From Spirochaetota bacterium (GTDB lineage: Bacteria; Spirochaetota; UBA4802; JAFGJZ01), in contig JAFGRW010000024.1 in assembly GCA_016934935.1 (NCBI GenBank), positions 1 to 64,000 on the forward strand: DNA of 64,000 nucleotides, written 5' to 3'. The position numbers were made by a program, and so were the translations under genes. A model generated the notes under the pieces. That model saw only the letters and a program-made list of their open reading frames with translations. It had not been told where the DNA came from and searched no databases. Positions within the stretch are counted from its first letter, which is position 1. The number at the start of each line of letters is the position of its first letter. Below, in pieces: positions 54,895 through 63,458 of this stretch.

Positions 54895-55629
54895 ATGATA
54901 ATCAGAATAATGGTGAAGAAGAGTTGCATTAAAAAAAGCAAAGTGGAAAACCTTGAATCCAGAGGATATGTGGATGATAATTTTGATTATACCCGACCGT
55001 ATGAAATTATAGAGCTGGAAATGATGCTGAAATCGGTGAATGCTGTTAAGCGAACGCAGGCGGCTCTTGTGATAGGTTATAACCGCATATCTGAAATGGT
55101 TCCGAATCTTATAATATCTTTGCAAAAAGAGATGAAGCTTTACAGCAAGATTGCAATTTGCAATGCCCTTTATGTTATGGGTGATGCCAGTATTGACCCG
55201 CTTCTTGATAATCTCGGTCTTATTGGTAATAACCAGTACAATGAACTTCCAGACAAGCCTTTCGGTAAAGGCGGCTATCCTCTTCCTCGTGATATTGTTG
55301 CTCGCACTCTTGTGCGGATGGGTGAAAACGCATTGATAAGAACAGTAAATAGTTCTGATAATAAGCCCAGGGTATGGCTTCTGGAAGCCGTGGATGTGAT
55401 GGGGCATATATCGTTTTATAATCAAAGTACTGTAGCGTCTGGAAAACTTCTTGAGCTTTATTACGAAAATATAAACGATCTACTTTTAAGATGGAAACTG
55501 ATTCGTGCTTTTTCGGCTTTCGAACTGGACGAGATTCTTGCAATATTGCAAAAAGAGGTTGAAAAAAGCAGAGTGCCCGCCATAAAATGGGAGGCCGAAC
55601 GCAGCCTGAGAATGATTGGGGATGAGTGA
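54895..55629 (+). CDS. HEAT-like repeat protein
   Basis: A 244-residue soluble, all-helical protein. Repeating helix pairs such as AALVIGYNRISEMVPNLIIS, KIAICNALYVMGDASIDPLL, VARTLVRMGENALIRTV and WKLIRAFSAFELDEILAILQ have the HEAT/PBS-lyase repeat look. Such proteins bind other proteins. The start is uncertain (54895 or 54910), since neither has a well-spaced ribosome site. Its end abuts the next SUMF1-like gene, so it probably belongs to that operon. Confidence 0.7.
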   Translation: MIIRIMVKKSCIKKSKVENLESRGYVDDNFDYTRPYEIIELEMMLKSVNAVKRTQAALVIGYNRISEMVPNLIISLQKEMKLYSKIAICNALYVMGDASIDPLLDNLGLIGNNQYNELPDKPFGKGGYPLPRDIVARTLVRMGENALIRTVNSSDNKPRVWLLEAVDVMGHISFYNQSTVASGKLLELYYENINDLLLRWKLIRAFSAFELDEILAILQKEVEKSRVPAIKWEAERSLRMIGDE

Positions 55630-55630
55630 T

Positions 55631-56563
55631 ATGTCAGAACATAAATCCTGTTTTAAATCTCCAGATCTTCTTATGACCATCAAGATTTCCATGTTCGGTA
55701 TTTTGGCAATTCTTGCAATAATTCTCTTTGTTGTGAAAATTAACCGGCAATATGATTTGAATAAAAATACTGACATATTTGTCTATATTGAGGGTGGATC
55801 CTTTGTTCAGCAGGATACAGACGCTGTATCCGGAAAGGTTTATGCAGGTTTTGATCATACGATTTCATCTTTCAGTATTGCAAAGTATGAAACGACATAT
55901 CAACTTTGGCATGATGTTTATAGATGGGCCAGGAAGAATGGATATTTTTTTTCCAATCCCGGTAAGGAAGGGGCCTGGGGAAAGCCCGGGCATCTTGCTG
56001 TAAGATATCTTGGTGAACCTGTGACATCTGTTTCATTCTATGATGTGGTAGTCTGGTGTAATGCTTATAGTCAGATGAAGAAATTAGTGCCGGTCTATAA
56101 TAACGAAAACGGAAATACTATTCGCGACTCGCGGGATTCAAATATGGATGAACTTGCGAAAATGGTTGTGAACATGAGTGCGAATGGTTTTCGGTTGCCT
56201 ACCGAGGGCGAGCACAGGTTCGCTGCCACATGTCGTGGCAAATTTGGAAATCCTGTTGTTAACCAGAATATGTCTTATTCACCGAAGTCTGTAGCCTTGA
56301 CTGATGCAAACGAACTAGGGCTATGTGGTATGGCGGGTAACGTCTGGGAGTGGTGTTGGGATTGGGATGGGTCACTCCCTGAAAATGCACAGCTGGATTA
56401 TCATGGTCCTGACACTGGTACGGGAAAGATTATTGCCGGAGGAAGGGCTTTCTATTCGGGAATGCTTTTCGCGGGTAACCGGGTTGGAATCATGCCGGAT
56501 TATTATAATAGTTATATCGGATTCAGACTTGTTAAAAACTTAACAGACAGGGATTTAAAATGA
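55631..56563 (+). CDS. SUMF1/formylglycine-generating-enzyme-like protein, membrane-anchored
   Basis: A 310-residue protein with one N-terminal membrane helix (about 17-40) and a SUMF1 fold. FVYIEGGSFVQQD, KYETTYQLWHDVY, VSFYDVVVWCNAYS, FRLPTEGEHRFAA, GLCGMAGNVWEWCWD and the closing SYIGFRLV are all standard. The paired active-site Cys of true formylglycine-generating enzymes are not in the usual C-terminal place, so it is probably a non-FGE relative. I use the ATG at 55631. The stop overlaps the next gene (ATGA). A paralogue follows 1.3 kb later. Confidence 0.87.
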   Translation: MSEHKSCFKSPDLLMTIKISMFGILAILAIILFVVKINRQYDLNKNTDIFVYIEGGSFVQQDTDAVSGKVYAGFDHTISSFSIAKYETTYQLWHDVYRWARKNGYFFSNPGKEGAWGKPGHLAVRYLGEPVTSVSFYDVVVWCNAYSQMKKLVPVYNNENGNTIRDSRDSNMDELAKMVVNMSANGFRLPTEGEHRFAATCRGKFGNPVVNQNMSYSPKSVALTDANELGLCGMAGNVWEWCWDWDGSLPENAQLDYHGPDTGTGKIIAGGRAFYSGMLFAGNRVGIMPDYYNSYIGFRLVKNLTDRDLK

Positions 56564-57723
56564 ATCCTGTAATTTTTGAATTCATGACATTATTGATTCT
56601 GGGTGTATTGCTTGTTTTTGTTTTTATTACCTATTTTGTAAAAAAACTCCGCTGCCCTATGGAAAACCGGTATTTGTCTGTACTGCTGGTGCTATTTGGT
56701 TTTAGAACTCTTTTTGAACAGTTCAGTCTGGAGCCCTGGTATAGTCACTATGATTACAATGTATGGCAATCCATAAATTTTGCGTTCGCGCCTCTGACCT
56801 ATATTTATATTAAAACCTTATCCAGCAAATCGTCTATTACGCAGGTTCCGGTTATAAAATATAAATTTCCGCACTTTATATTGGCAGTCGCTGTTTTTAT
56901 AATTTTATTGCCATTTTTAATTAATAGAATGATTGCCGGCAGTAAATTACAGACTATAAACGGGTTTTTTGAAATAGAAAATATTGTTAATATAGTTGTT
57001 CCCATTTTGAATTATTTTCAGGTTTTTGTCTATTACATCATGATATCACACCTATTGTTTAAAAACAAAAGATCTTGCAATGATAGCAATAACAAGTCGG
57101 ATATGATAAGATATCGGTGGGCTTTGATGATAACTGCGACAGGTAGCCTTGCCTGGATAGTGAACGGTATAAGGTTTTTCTCTTTTGGAACTGTTTACTC
57201 TCATGTCGCCGGACTCTTCTTTACTATTTTAATTTTCGTTACTGTGTTGATTTGTTTTTACTTTTTTTTAAATTATCCGAGTGTTATTCCTGGAAACCAT
57301 GACATACAAGGCAGAACTCAAAAAAGTCCATCTGAAAAGTATTTTAAGACAAGAATGGCTAATCATGAAGTTGAACGCATTATGAGCCTTGTTGAACAGG
57401 TTATGAAAGATGAAAAGCTGCTGGAAAGTGAAGAGATCAGTTTGAATAGCATTGCCTGTAAGGTGGGGTGTGAGCCTTATATTCTATCCCAGGCGATTAA
57501 TCGAAAAACTGGCGGAAATTTTTATAATTATGTTAACAGTTACCGTATTGCGTATTCAAAAGAATTTTTGCGAAGTCCGGAGCATGTTTCAATGACCGTT
57601 CTGGAGATAGCATACAGATCAGGTTTTAGCTCGAAATCATCATTCAATGAAGCTTTTAAGAAACATACCGGAGTGACTCCTACTCAATTCAGAAATAGAT
57701 CTTTGAAACATTGTGAAATATAG
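56560..57723 (+). CDS. Membrane-bound AraC-family regulator
   Basis: A 387-residue protein. The first roughly 240 residues form six or seven membrane helices, and the last roughly 105 are an AraC helix-turn-helix pair (LNSIACKVGCEPYILSQAI and VLEIAYRSGFSSKSSFNEAF, then HTGVTPTQFRN). This one-protein sensor-regulator type senses envelope or small-molecule signals and acts on DNA near the membrane. It is coupled by ATGA to the first SUMF1-like gene and lies just before the second, which makes these its likely targets. Confidence 0.9.
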   Translation: MNPVIFEFMTLLILGVLLVFVFITYFVKKLRCPMENRYLSVLLVLFGFRTLFEQFSLEPWYSHYDYNVWQSINFAFAPLTYIYIKTLSSKSSITQVPVIKYKFPHFILAVAVFIILLPFLINRMIAGSKLQTINGFFEIENIVNIVVPILNYFQVFVYYIMISHLLFKNKRSCNDSNNKSDMIRYRWALMITATGSLAWIVNGIRFFSFGTVYSHVAGLFFTILIFVTVLICFYFFLNYPSVIPGNHDIQGRTQKSPSEKYFKTRMANHEVERIMSLVEQVMKDEKLLESEEISLNSIACKVGCEPYILSQAINRKTGGNFYNYVNSYRIAYSKEFLRSPEHVSMTVLEIAYRSGFSSKSSFNEAFKKHTGVTPTQFRNRSLKHCEI

Positions 57724-57781
57724 ATAATAATTCAAAAAAATTGTATGGTTTTATAAGGAGAGACGATTTAATTAATAAACT

Positions 57782-57798
57782 GTGGTACCTTTTTTGCA
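57782..57798 (+). promoter_or_regulatory. Possible sigma-54 promoter
   Basis: GTGGTACCTTTTTTGCA contains GG and GC exactly ten bases apart and matches the -24/-12 consensus apart from two bases. Transcription would begin near 57808, giving a very short leader right at the AGGAGG ribosome site of the next gene, which weakens the call. Confidence 0.35.
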
Positions 57799-57819
57799 TT
57801 AAGCAAAAGGAGGGCCTAT

Positions 57820-58686
57820 ATGCGGAAAGTTAAAAAATGTTTTATAGTTTTGTTAGTACTGTTATCAACTGTATCACTGTTTTCAAAATCCGGAATAAAA
57901 AATACGTTTTCATTATCTGATATGATTTTTGTCAAGGGAGGGAGTTTTATTCAGCAGGATGCCAACGCTGTTAGCGGAAAGGTCAATAAAAGTTTCATTC
58001 ATAATGTCTCTTCGTTTTATATAGGAAAATATGAAGTATCTTATGAAATATGGAAAAGTGTTTATGACTGGGCAGTGATTAAAGGGTACACTTTTGATAA
58101 TGAAGGGTTGCCCGGAATGGTTGAAGAAATTAAAATAGAAGATACTGGTAAACTTCCGGTAACAAATATCAGCTATTATGACGCACTTGTCTGGTGCAAT
58201 GCCTATAGCGAAAAATTTCAATATGAACCTGTATATTATTCAGCTGACGGTGAAGTTGTACGCGATATAAGAAATCTTAAACGTGAAGAAAAAAAGAATA
58301 TTTACGCTAATTGGGAAGCCAACGGGTATCGGTTGCCAACGGAAGGAGAGTGGTATTTCGCAGCCAGAAGTAGAGGTGCAGAGGGCAATATAAAGGTTAA
58401 ACAGAAAATGACAGACCGCATATATGATGTAGATGATATATCATGTAACAAATTGGGGCTATACGGTGTGGATCACAATGTATGGGAATGGATCTGGGAT
58501 TGGTATGGGACGTTGCCATCCGGTAAAAAGCGGGACTATAGAGGTCCAGGCAGCGGTGATGGTAAAATAACCCTCGGTGGACAGGCATATATATGTGATC
58601 ATATAATATCTGGCCATCGTTTGGGTGTAATAACAAGCATTAAAAACAGTTTTATTGGTTTGCGTGTCGCAAGGAGTGGCCAGTAA
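57820..58686 (+). CDS. Second SUMF1-like protein, exported
   Basis: A 288-residue paralogue of the upstream SUMF1 protein, with a cleavable-looking signal peptide (about 5-22) instead of an anchor. It shares FVKGGSFIQQDANAVSGKV, KYEVSYEIWKSVYDWA, NISYYDALVWCNAYSE, YRLPTEGEWYFAARSRG and VWEWIWDW. The C-terminal RGPGSGDGKITLGG part also lacks the paired Cys expected of formylglycine-generating enzymes. AGGAGG precedes the ATG. It probably acts in the periplasm under the adjacent membrane AraC regulator. Confidence 0.87.
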   Translation: MRKVKKCFIVLLVLLSTVSLFSKSGIKNTFSLSDMIFVKGGSFIQQDANAVSGKVNKSFIHNVSSFYIGKYEVSYEIWKSVYDWAVIKGYTFDNEGLPGMVEEIKIEDTGKLPVTNISYYDALVWCNAYSEKFQYEPVYYSADGEVVRDIRNLKREEKKNIYANWEANGYRLPTEGEWYFAARSRGAEGNIKVKQKMTDRIYDVDDISCNKLGLYGVDHNVWEWIWDWYGTLPSGKKRDYRGPGSGDGKITLGGQAYICDHIISGHRLGVITSIKNSFIGLRVARSGQ

Positions 58687-58792
58687 ATCTTTGGCTTGTC
58701 AATGTGGTGCATAATTAAATTGTAAAACGATTCATTGTTGTAACAATATGAAAAGAATTGACTAATTTTCGGTGTTTACAGATAAATTGATC

Positions 58793-59461
58793 ATGAATCC
58801 ACTTGAACTTTTACAACAAAACGAACTTTTTGGTGAACTTGATTTTACATTTATTAATAATATAGCCAAAAATGCCCATTATCATCACGCGACCAAGGGC
58901 GAGCTGCTTTTCATTGAGGGCGAGCCAGGTGATTCCTTCTATTTAATAGCTGATGGCCGGGTAAGGCTTTTCAAAAGTGCCGGTAACGATCGGGAAACTA
59001 CTATCAAAACGGCTTTGCCGGGTGAGATAATCGGAGAAGTTATTCTATTCGAGAGCGGTGTTTATCCGGTTTCGGCACAGGCCGTTACCGATAGTAAGCT
59101 GCTTTTTATTCATCGTTCAGAGTTTATGGTTTATTTGGAAGACCCGGCGTTTAGAAATGCTTTTTTGGCTATGTTGATGCGTAAGCAGCGTTATCTTGCT
59201 GAAAGAATAAAAGTGCTATCTTCACTTGATGTAGAGGAAAGGTTTCTTTTATATCTTTCCAGGCTTCCTGCGGAAAACGATGCAATCAAAATCACTGAAA
59301 ATAAAAGTGTTATTGCAGGTGAAATAGGTACAATACCTGAAACTTTTTCGAGAATGATCAAAAAGATGAAACAGCGATCGGTACTTGAGTGGAAAGGTGA
59401 TCTTGTTAAAATAGATAGGAACTATATGGATTCGGTACTCGAAGAGATACTGATAAGCTGA
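58793..59461 (+). CDS. Crp/Fnr-family regulator without iron-sulfur cysteines
   Basis: A 222-residue regulator. The N-terminal cyclic-nucleotide-binding fold (about 10-125) has GELLFIEGEPGDSFYLIADG and no Cys cluster, so it is not an oxygen-sensing FNR. The winged helix carries TIPETFSRMIKKM (about 184-196), whose E-x-x-S-R pattern in the recognition helix matches the family members that bind TTGAT half-sites. It may bind the hcp promoter site at 18561. A J-domain gene and a HAMP gene follow closely. I use the ATG at 58793. A GTG at 58772 is possible. Confidence 0.88.
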   Translation: MNPLELLQQNELFGELDFTFINNIAKNAHYHHATKGELLFIEGEPGDSFYLIADGRVRLFKSAGNDRETTIKTALPGEIIGEVILFESGVYPVSAQAVTDSKLLFIHRSEFMVYLEDPAFRNAFLAMLMRKQRYLAERIKVLSSLDVEERFLLYLSRLPAENDAIKITENKSVIAGEIGTIPETFSRMIKKMKQRSVLEWKGDLVKIDRNYMDSVLEEILIS

Positions 59462-59468
59462 GGATAAT

Positions 59469-60188
59469 TTGAGTTCAGGTATGACAGAAGAATCCCGCCT
59501 GGAAGATAACAGGATTATACGTTATTTGCGTGATGAAAATGTATTTACTGAAGAACGGGTTCGACATGCTTATCGAATGCTTTCGAAGCAAACACATCCG
59601 GATATAACAGGTAAAGACAGTAGCGATTTTATTCGTCTTCGCGAAGAGTATGAGCGAGTTTTGGAAGGTATAGATTCGCTGGCCAGATATTTTTCTGTCG
59701 AGGTTTCTGCATCTCCGGCATATGATGAAAAATACTGCCGGCTGATGTTCTATTTGAGTCTTAAAAGATATATGACTGTTGGACTCTATTCAGTAAAACT
59801 GAGAATTAGGGAGAGTGTCCGGCAACGGAACAGGATTATTCTGGAAGATGTTGTTAAGCGGGCACAGGATTATGATCCCTCGTTTATACCCCTCTTTTTG
59901 AACTATAACCGTAATCTTTTGCGTCGTTTCAGCCTCTGGTACAGCAGTTCCGGCAGAAGAAATAAAAACGGGCGTAACTATTTTATAAAGGGTATTAATT
60001 TTTTTCTGGATTACGAACTAAGAGGAAGTCGCGAGATGCTCAATATTACGACTTCATATCTGAAGGATGCTGTTTATGAATTGGATGATGGAGATAATGA
60101 CCCTGTCAATACCGCTATGTACGGAATATCATGCTGGCTTTTGCGCGAGCTGAAACGCAAGAGCCTGTTTGACCGCTCTGCAATCTGA
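59469..60188 (+). CDS. J-domain protein
   Basis: A 239-residue soluble protein beginning with a J-domain: helices, the HPD motif in KQTHPDITG (about residues 42-50) and EEYERVL. Such domains stimulate Hsp70 ATPase and recruit it to a client. The rest (about 75-239) is a basic helical domain I do not recognise, with no zinc-finger or CTDs of DnaJ. It starts at TTG 59469 or ATG 59481, seven or more bases after the Crp gene. It is probably part of the same operon. Confidence 0.8.
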   Translation: MSSGMTEESRLEDNRIIRYLRDENVFTEERVRHAYRMLSKQTHPDITGKDSSDFIRLREEYERVLEGIDSLARYFSVEVSASPAYDEKYCRLMFYLSLKRYMTVGLYSVKLRIRESVRQRNRIILEDVVKRAQDYDPSFIPLFLNYNRNLLRRFSLWYSSSGRRNKNGRNYFIKGINFFLDYELRGSREMLNITTSYLKDAVYELDDGDNDPVNTAMYGISCWLLRELKRKSLFDRSAI

Positions 60189-60265
60189 ACTGGAATATAA
60201 AAAAAGGATTGCTCTATTTTTTGGATTATGATCGTTTAATGTATACCAAGCTAGAGCAGGTGTTA

Positions 60266-60907
60266 ATGAAAAAGCCTCGGACTACCATACGAAAACGCAT
60301 GATTTTCTATTTTCTCTTGATTGCTATTGCCAATATATTTGTTGCAGGCGAAATAATTTACGAGATGAAAAGTGAGGATTATCGCAATATTGTTGTACAA
60401 AAAATGTATCAGGTGCAGCAGGGCGTTTTAGAGCCGGAAGTCATTTTCGAGATTATTGACCAGTGGATCAGGAAGTTTTCAGTAATGATTTCCATTTTAA
60501 TCGCGGTATCGGCGGTTATTCTTTTTTTGTTTGTTGTACAAATAGCGTCGCCACTTCACTACATGATTAAGCAGGCAGTCAAAATGTCCGAAGGCGACTT
60601 GAGCGGAATGATAAAGGTTAATACAAATGATGAGATTGCCGAAATGGCTATGCTTGTTAACGATATGTCTCAAAATCTTCAGGAGGTTCTCGCGCAACTT
60701 GAAAGAATAAGCGAGGATGTGCAGTACACTGTTCAACTTCATTCCCGTAATATTAATCGCCATTCAAAATTGCCGGCAGTTTTTAAGAAAGAGACCCTAA
60801 ATCTTCATAAAATTCAGCAGGATATGATTTTGCTGAAAAGCTGTTTTAAACTTTACAGAGTGAATTTTAAGCCGGACAAAAAGAGCGGGGCAGACAACAG
60901 AGATTAG
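60266..60907 (+). CDS. Membrane protein with HAMP domain, no output domain
   Basis: A 213-residue protein from ATG 60266 (AGCAGG upstream; a start at 60209 is in frame). It has two membrane helices (about 13-32 and 75-99) bracketing a small periplasmic loop, then a HAMP domain (ASPLHYMIKQAVKMSEGDLS to LVNDMSQNL, about 100-150) and a helical tail. No kinase, cyclase or chemoreceptor domain follows, so it would have to act through other proteins. It is the third gene of the Crp/J-domain set. Confidence 0.8.
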   Translation: MKKPRTTIRKRMIFYFLLIAIANIFVAGEIIYEMKSEDYRNIVVQKMYQVQQGVLEPEVIFEIIDQWIRKFSVMISILIAVSAVILFLFVVQIASPLHYMIKQAVKMSEGDLSGMIKVNTNDEIAEMAMLVNDMSQNLQEVLAQLERISEDVQYTVQLHSRNINRHSKLPAVFKKETLNLHKIQQDMILLKSCFKLYRVNFKPDKKSGADNRD

Positions 60908-60991
60908 TTTTGTTTTTGACAGGATATTAAATATGTGAGAAGAGGGTAATTAAGTTGTTAATGCAACCGGTTACAAAATGGAGGTGCCGAA

Positions 60992-61555
60992 ATGAAAAAG
61001 TTTGTGTTTTGTGTTGTTTTCTTGTCATTAATTGTTTTTCCGGTTTTTAATGTCGGAGGCCAGGCTCTTGAATCACCGGACAAATGGTTCACATACAACG
61101 ATAAGGGAGACGGTGGTGACTCAATTATAAAACTTTCAAAAGGTAAGCAGACAATAGGCGGCAAGGAGTATCTGGTGATCAACTGTACCGGTAAAGTAAC
61201 AAAGAAGTTTGAGTATGGCTTTATCGGGTTCGGTATCCGCCTGGAAGATGAAGACCAGAAGAGATTTCAAAATGCTAAAGGTATAAAGTTCAAGGTTATC
61301 GGTGATGGCAAGTCTTATCGTGTACGAACTGAGTCTTCCGCTGTGACAGATTATGATTATCATGGAAAAGTTTTTAGTGCAAAGGGATCCGTGACTGAAA
61401 TATCGGTACCTTATTCAAGTGTAAAACAGGAGGGTTGGGGAGCGCCCAAGGGTAGTTTTAAAAAGAATACTCTTGTTCAAATTTCGTTTCAGACAGTAGG
61501 GCAACCTCATGAATCTGTATCGCTTAAGGTTTTTGATCTTCAACCAATGGATTAA
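60992..61555 (+). CDS. Exported CIA30-like protein
   Basis: A 187-residue secreted protein with a signal peptide (about 5-24, cleavage near GGQA). The body is a beta-sandwich of the CIA30/carbohydrate-binding type: FGIRLEDEDQ, GIKFKVIGDGKSYRVR, EISVPYSSVKQEGWG and a final VSLKVFDLQPMD strand. CIA30-type domains are common among spirochaete exported proteins, and their ligand is unknown. A GGAGG ribosome site precedes the ATG. A structured terminator region lies about 80 bp downstream. Confidence 0.8.
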   Translation: MKKFVFCVVFLSLIVFPVFNVGGQALESPDKWFTYNDKGDGGDSIIKLSKGKQTIGGKEYLVINCTGKVTKKFEYGFIGFGIRLEDEDQKRFQNAKGIKFKVIGDGKSYRVRTESSAVTDYDYHGKVFSAKGSVTEISVPYSSVKQEGWGAPKGSFKKNTLVQISFQTVGQPHESVSLKVFDLQPMD

Positions 61556-61637
61556 AGATTGGATTTAATTCTGTTCAATAGAAAAGTATATGTGGTAATA
61601 AGTATTTGTATGTTTTTAGGGGTGAAATTTGATTTAG

Positions 61638-61707
61638 ACCCGTCAATTTGTGATCTTGTTTCTCTCTTAATGATGAAAGACAAGTGAAGATTTTGACGGG
61701 TTTTTTT
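61638..61707 (+). terminator. Long stem-loop with T-run
   Basis: ACCCGTCAA (61638-61646) pairs with TTGACGGGT (61693-61701), which is followed by a run of T. An inner CTTGT/ACAAG stem subdivides the 46-base loop. It could be the terminator of the CIA30-like gene or the end of a small RNA. Confidence 0.75.
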
Positions 61708-61840
61708 GTGTTCATGAAAAATCAATAAAATCTGTTGTTTATGTGCGAGTTTGGTTTTGCAATATGATTTATGAAAAGTTGTATTTAATTGGTAATGCGT
61801 ACAGGTAATTTGCGGAATGTTACTGAAACGATGCTATCTT

Positions 61841-61874
61841 CTAGAACGTTGTAATTTTCCGAAGATTCATGTAA
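61841..61874 (+). repeat. Intergenic repeat, copy D (degenerate right end)
   Basis: CTAGAACGTTGTAATTTTCC followed by GAAGATTCATG resembles the right end of copies A, C and E with several changes. It is the weakest of the five. Confidence 0.4.
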
Positions 61875-61998
61875 ATAGTGTTGATTATTTGGAAGTTATT
61901 GGTTATCTGCTCATGGTTTAACAGAAAAATTATTAATGTTTTATGTATGAATTCTGATTCTTAAGCAGAGTGTACATAATCCAAACAAGGAGAAAGCT

Positions 61999-62982
61999 AT
62001 GGGAACTCTGCATATAGGTGAATATGAACTAATGCCTTTTGATATCAGTGCCAAGGCTGTAATGGATAAATATCTTGCTCAGCTTGATCTCGATACCAGT
62101 GATTATACATTTGCGGCAAATTATCTTTGGTTAAGTAATGGAACAGGTTTTTATTCAATAATTAATGAGACTTTCTGTTTTTTTCTGCTTACCAGTGGTG
62201 AACTCTCAATGCTGTTGCCGCCAGTTGGTAAAAAAGCCAATGTAATTGATGCCATGCTGGTCTGCTTTCAGTTGATGGATGATAATAACAGCTCTCCTTT
62301 TTATTCAAAAATAGAATATGTGGACGAGATACTTGTGTCGGATTTTATCAATAATCTTGAAGATGGTGCAGAGATTTTCGATATGCTTGAAGAGTACATT
62401 ATTGAACGTAAACTTGTTGATTATCTTTATGATGCCAACGATCTTATCGAATTGAGAGGAGGCTCCTACTCTTCCAAAAGAAATGAGATAAACAAGTTTA
62501 TGAGAATAAATCCTGACCATGTTCTTGATACTCTTGATGTAGAAAAACACGGAGCAGGGATACTTAACCTGGTAAACAAATGGATTGCAGATCGTATGAA
62601 ATATATGCCGCGCGAAGAAGCGGACGCTTTTCTTGACGGAATATACTCTGAAAGAATTGCAGTTAAACGAATGCTTAAGGATTACAAGGCGCTGGATCTT
62701 ACAGGTCTTGTAATTACTATTAATGGAGAAATCAAGGGATTCACCGTTGGAGAAAAGGTTAATAGTAATACTGCCAGTGTAATTATTGAAAAAACCGATT
62801 TTGAAATATTTGGATGCGCACAGTACATTTTTAGAGAATTTGTTAGAATACTTGCGAATGATTATAATGTTACATCTATTAATGTAGGCGATGATATGGG
62901 ATTTGAAAATCTTAAAAAAGTTAAACTCTCTTATCGTCCTAGCAAGCTTTTACCAAAGTATACAATATATAAGCGATATTAA
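61999..62982 (+). CDS. DUF2156 protein (LPG-synthase-C/GNAT-like fold)
   Basis: A 327-residue soluble protein. DYLYDANDLIELRGGSYSSK followed by RNEINKF (about residues 143-168) and INVGDDMGFENLKKVKLSYR (about 295-314) with a final PSKLLPKY are the signature of DUF2156, related to the C-terminal domain of lysyl-phosphatidylglycerol synthases and to aminoacyl-transfer GNATs. A GGAG ribosome site precedes the ATG. Its stop overlaps the next gene, a GNAT, so both acyl-transfer-like proteins are coupled. The substrate is unknown. Confidence 0.85.
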   Translation: MGTLHIGEYELMPFDISAKAVMDKYLAQLDLDTSDYTFAANYLWLSNGTGFYSIINETFCFFLLTSGELSMLLPPVGKKANVIDAMLVCFQLMDDNNSSPFYSKIEYVDEILVSDFINNLEDGAEIFDMLEEYIIERKLVDYLYDANDLIELRGGSYSSKRNEINKFMRINPDHVLDTLDVEKHGAGILNLVNKWIADRMKYMPREEADAFLDGIYSERIAVKRMLKDYKALDLTGLVITINGEIKGFTVGEKVNSNTASVIIEKTDFEIFGCAQYIFREFVRILANDYNVTSINVGDDMGFENLKKVKLSYRPSKLLPKYTIYKRY

Positions 62983-63458
62983 TGATGCAAGTATCTATTC
63001 GTTCGGCTGATAAGAGTGATATAAAAGAACTAGTCGAAATAGAAAAATCCTCGTTTGTATCGGGCGACGGGCCTTTGTCCTCAAAATCGTTCAGATACCA
63101 TATTGAACGCAGCAACATTCTTTTTATAGCCTCGGTTAATATTAATGATAAATGTGTTGCTGCCGGATATGCTTTGGTTTTGCCAAGAAAAAATTCCATG
63201 CGTCTTTATTCGATTGCGGTAAATCCTGCTTACAGGGGAAAAGGAGTAGCACACGAACTTCTAAAAGAGGTGATGCACTGCGCTGCTAAACGTAAAGTTG
63301 CCAGTGTTTATCTGGAAGTTCGTCCTGATAATGAAGCAGCGATACTTTTGTACAGGAAATTCGGGTTTTGTAAAACAGCCGAGTTAAGTGATTATTATGG
63401 CGAGGGTAGCCACGGCATCAGGATGATCGTTTCTCTTCAGGCAATCTCTAATAATTAA
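62982..63458 (+). CDS. GNAT N-acetyltransferase, RimI-like
   Basis: A 158-residue acetyltransferase. RLYSIAVNPAYRGKGVAHEL (about residues 73-92) is the acetyl-CoA loop, and VASVYLEVRPDNEAAILLYR plus the closing KFGF match RimI, which acetylates a ribosomal-protein N-terminus. Substrate specificity is not certain. The ATG overlaps the DUF2156 stop. Repeat copy E begins in its last codons, so the repeat abuts the gene directly. Confidence 0.87.
   Translation: MMQVSIRSADKSDIKELVEIEKSSFVSGDGPLSSKSFRYHIERSNILFIASVNINDKCVAAGYALVLPRKNSMRLYSIAVNPAYRGKGVAHELLKEVMHCAAKRKVASVYLEVRPDNEAAILLYRKFGFCKTAELSDYYGEGSHGIRMIVSLQAISNN

Larger units (their letters stand above)
61556..61998. other. Intergenic region with structured terminator and decayed repeat
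   Basis: In these 443 bases I see a long stem-loop ending in a T-run (61638-61707) and a degenerate repeat copy (61841-61874). AT-rich leader sequence then runs to the AAGGAG ribosome site at 61987-61992. No convincing open frame. Confidence 0.55.

Noticed and set aside
58732-58746. ATTGTT-GT-AACAAT upstream of the Crp/Fnr gene as an autoregulatory box
   Set aside because: The dyad is real, but its half-site spacing is too short for the FNR or CRP consensus.
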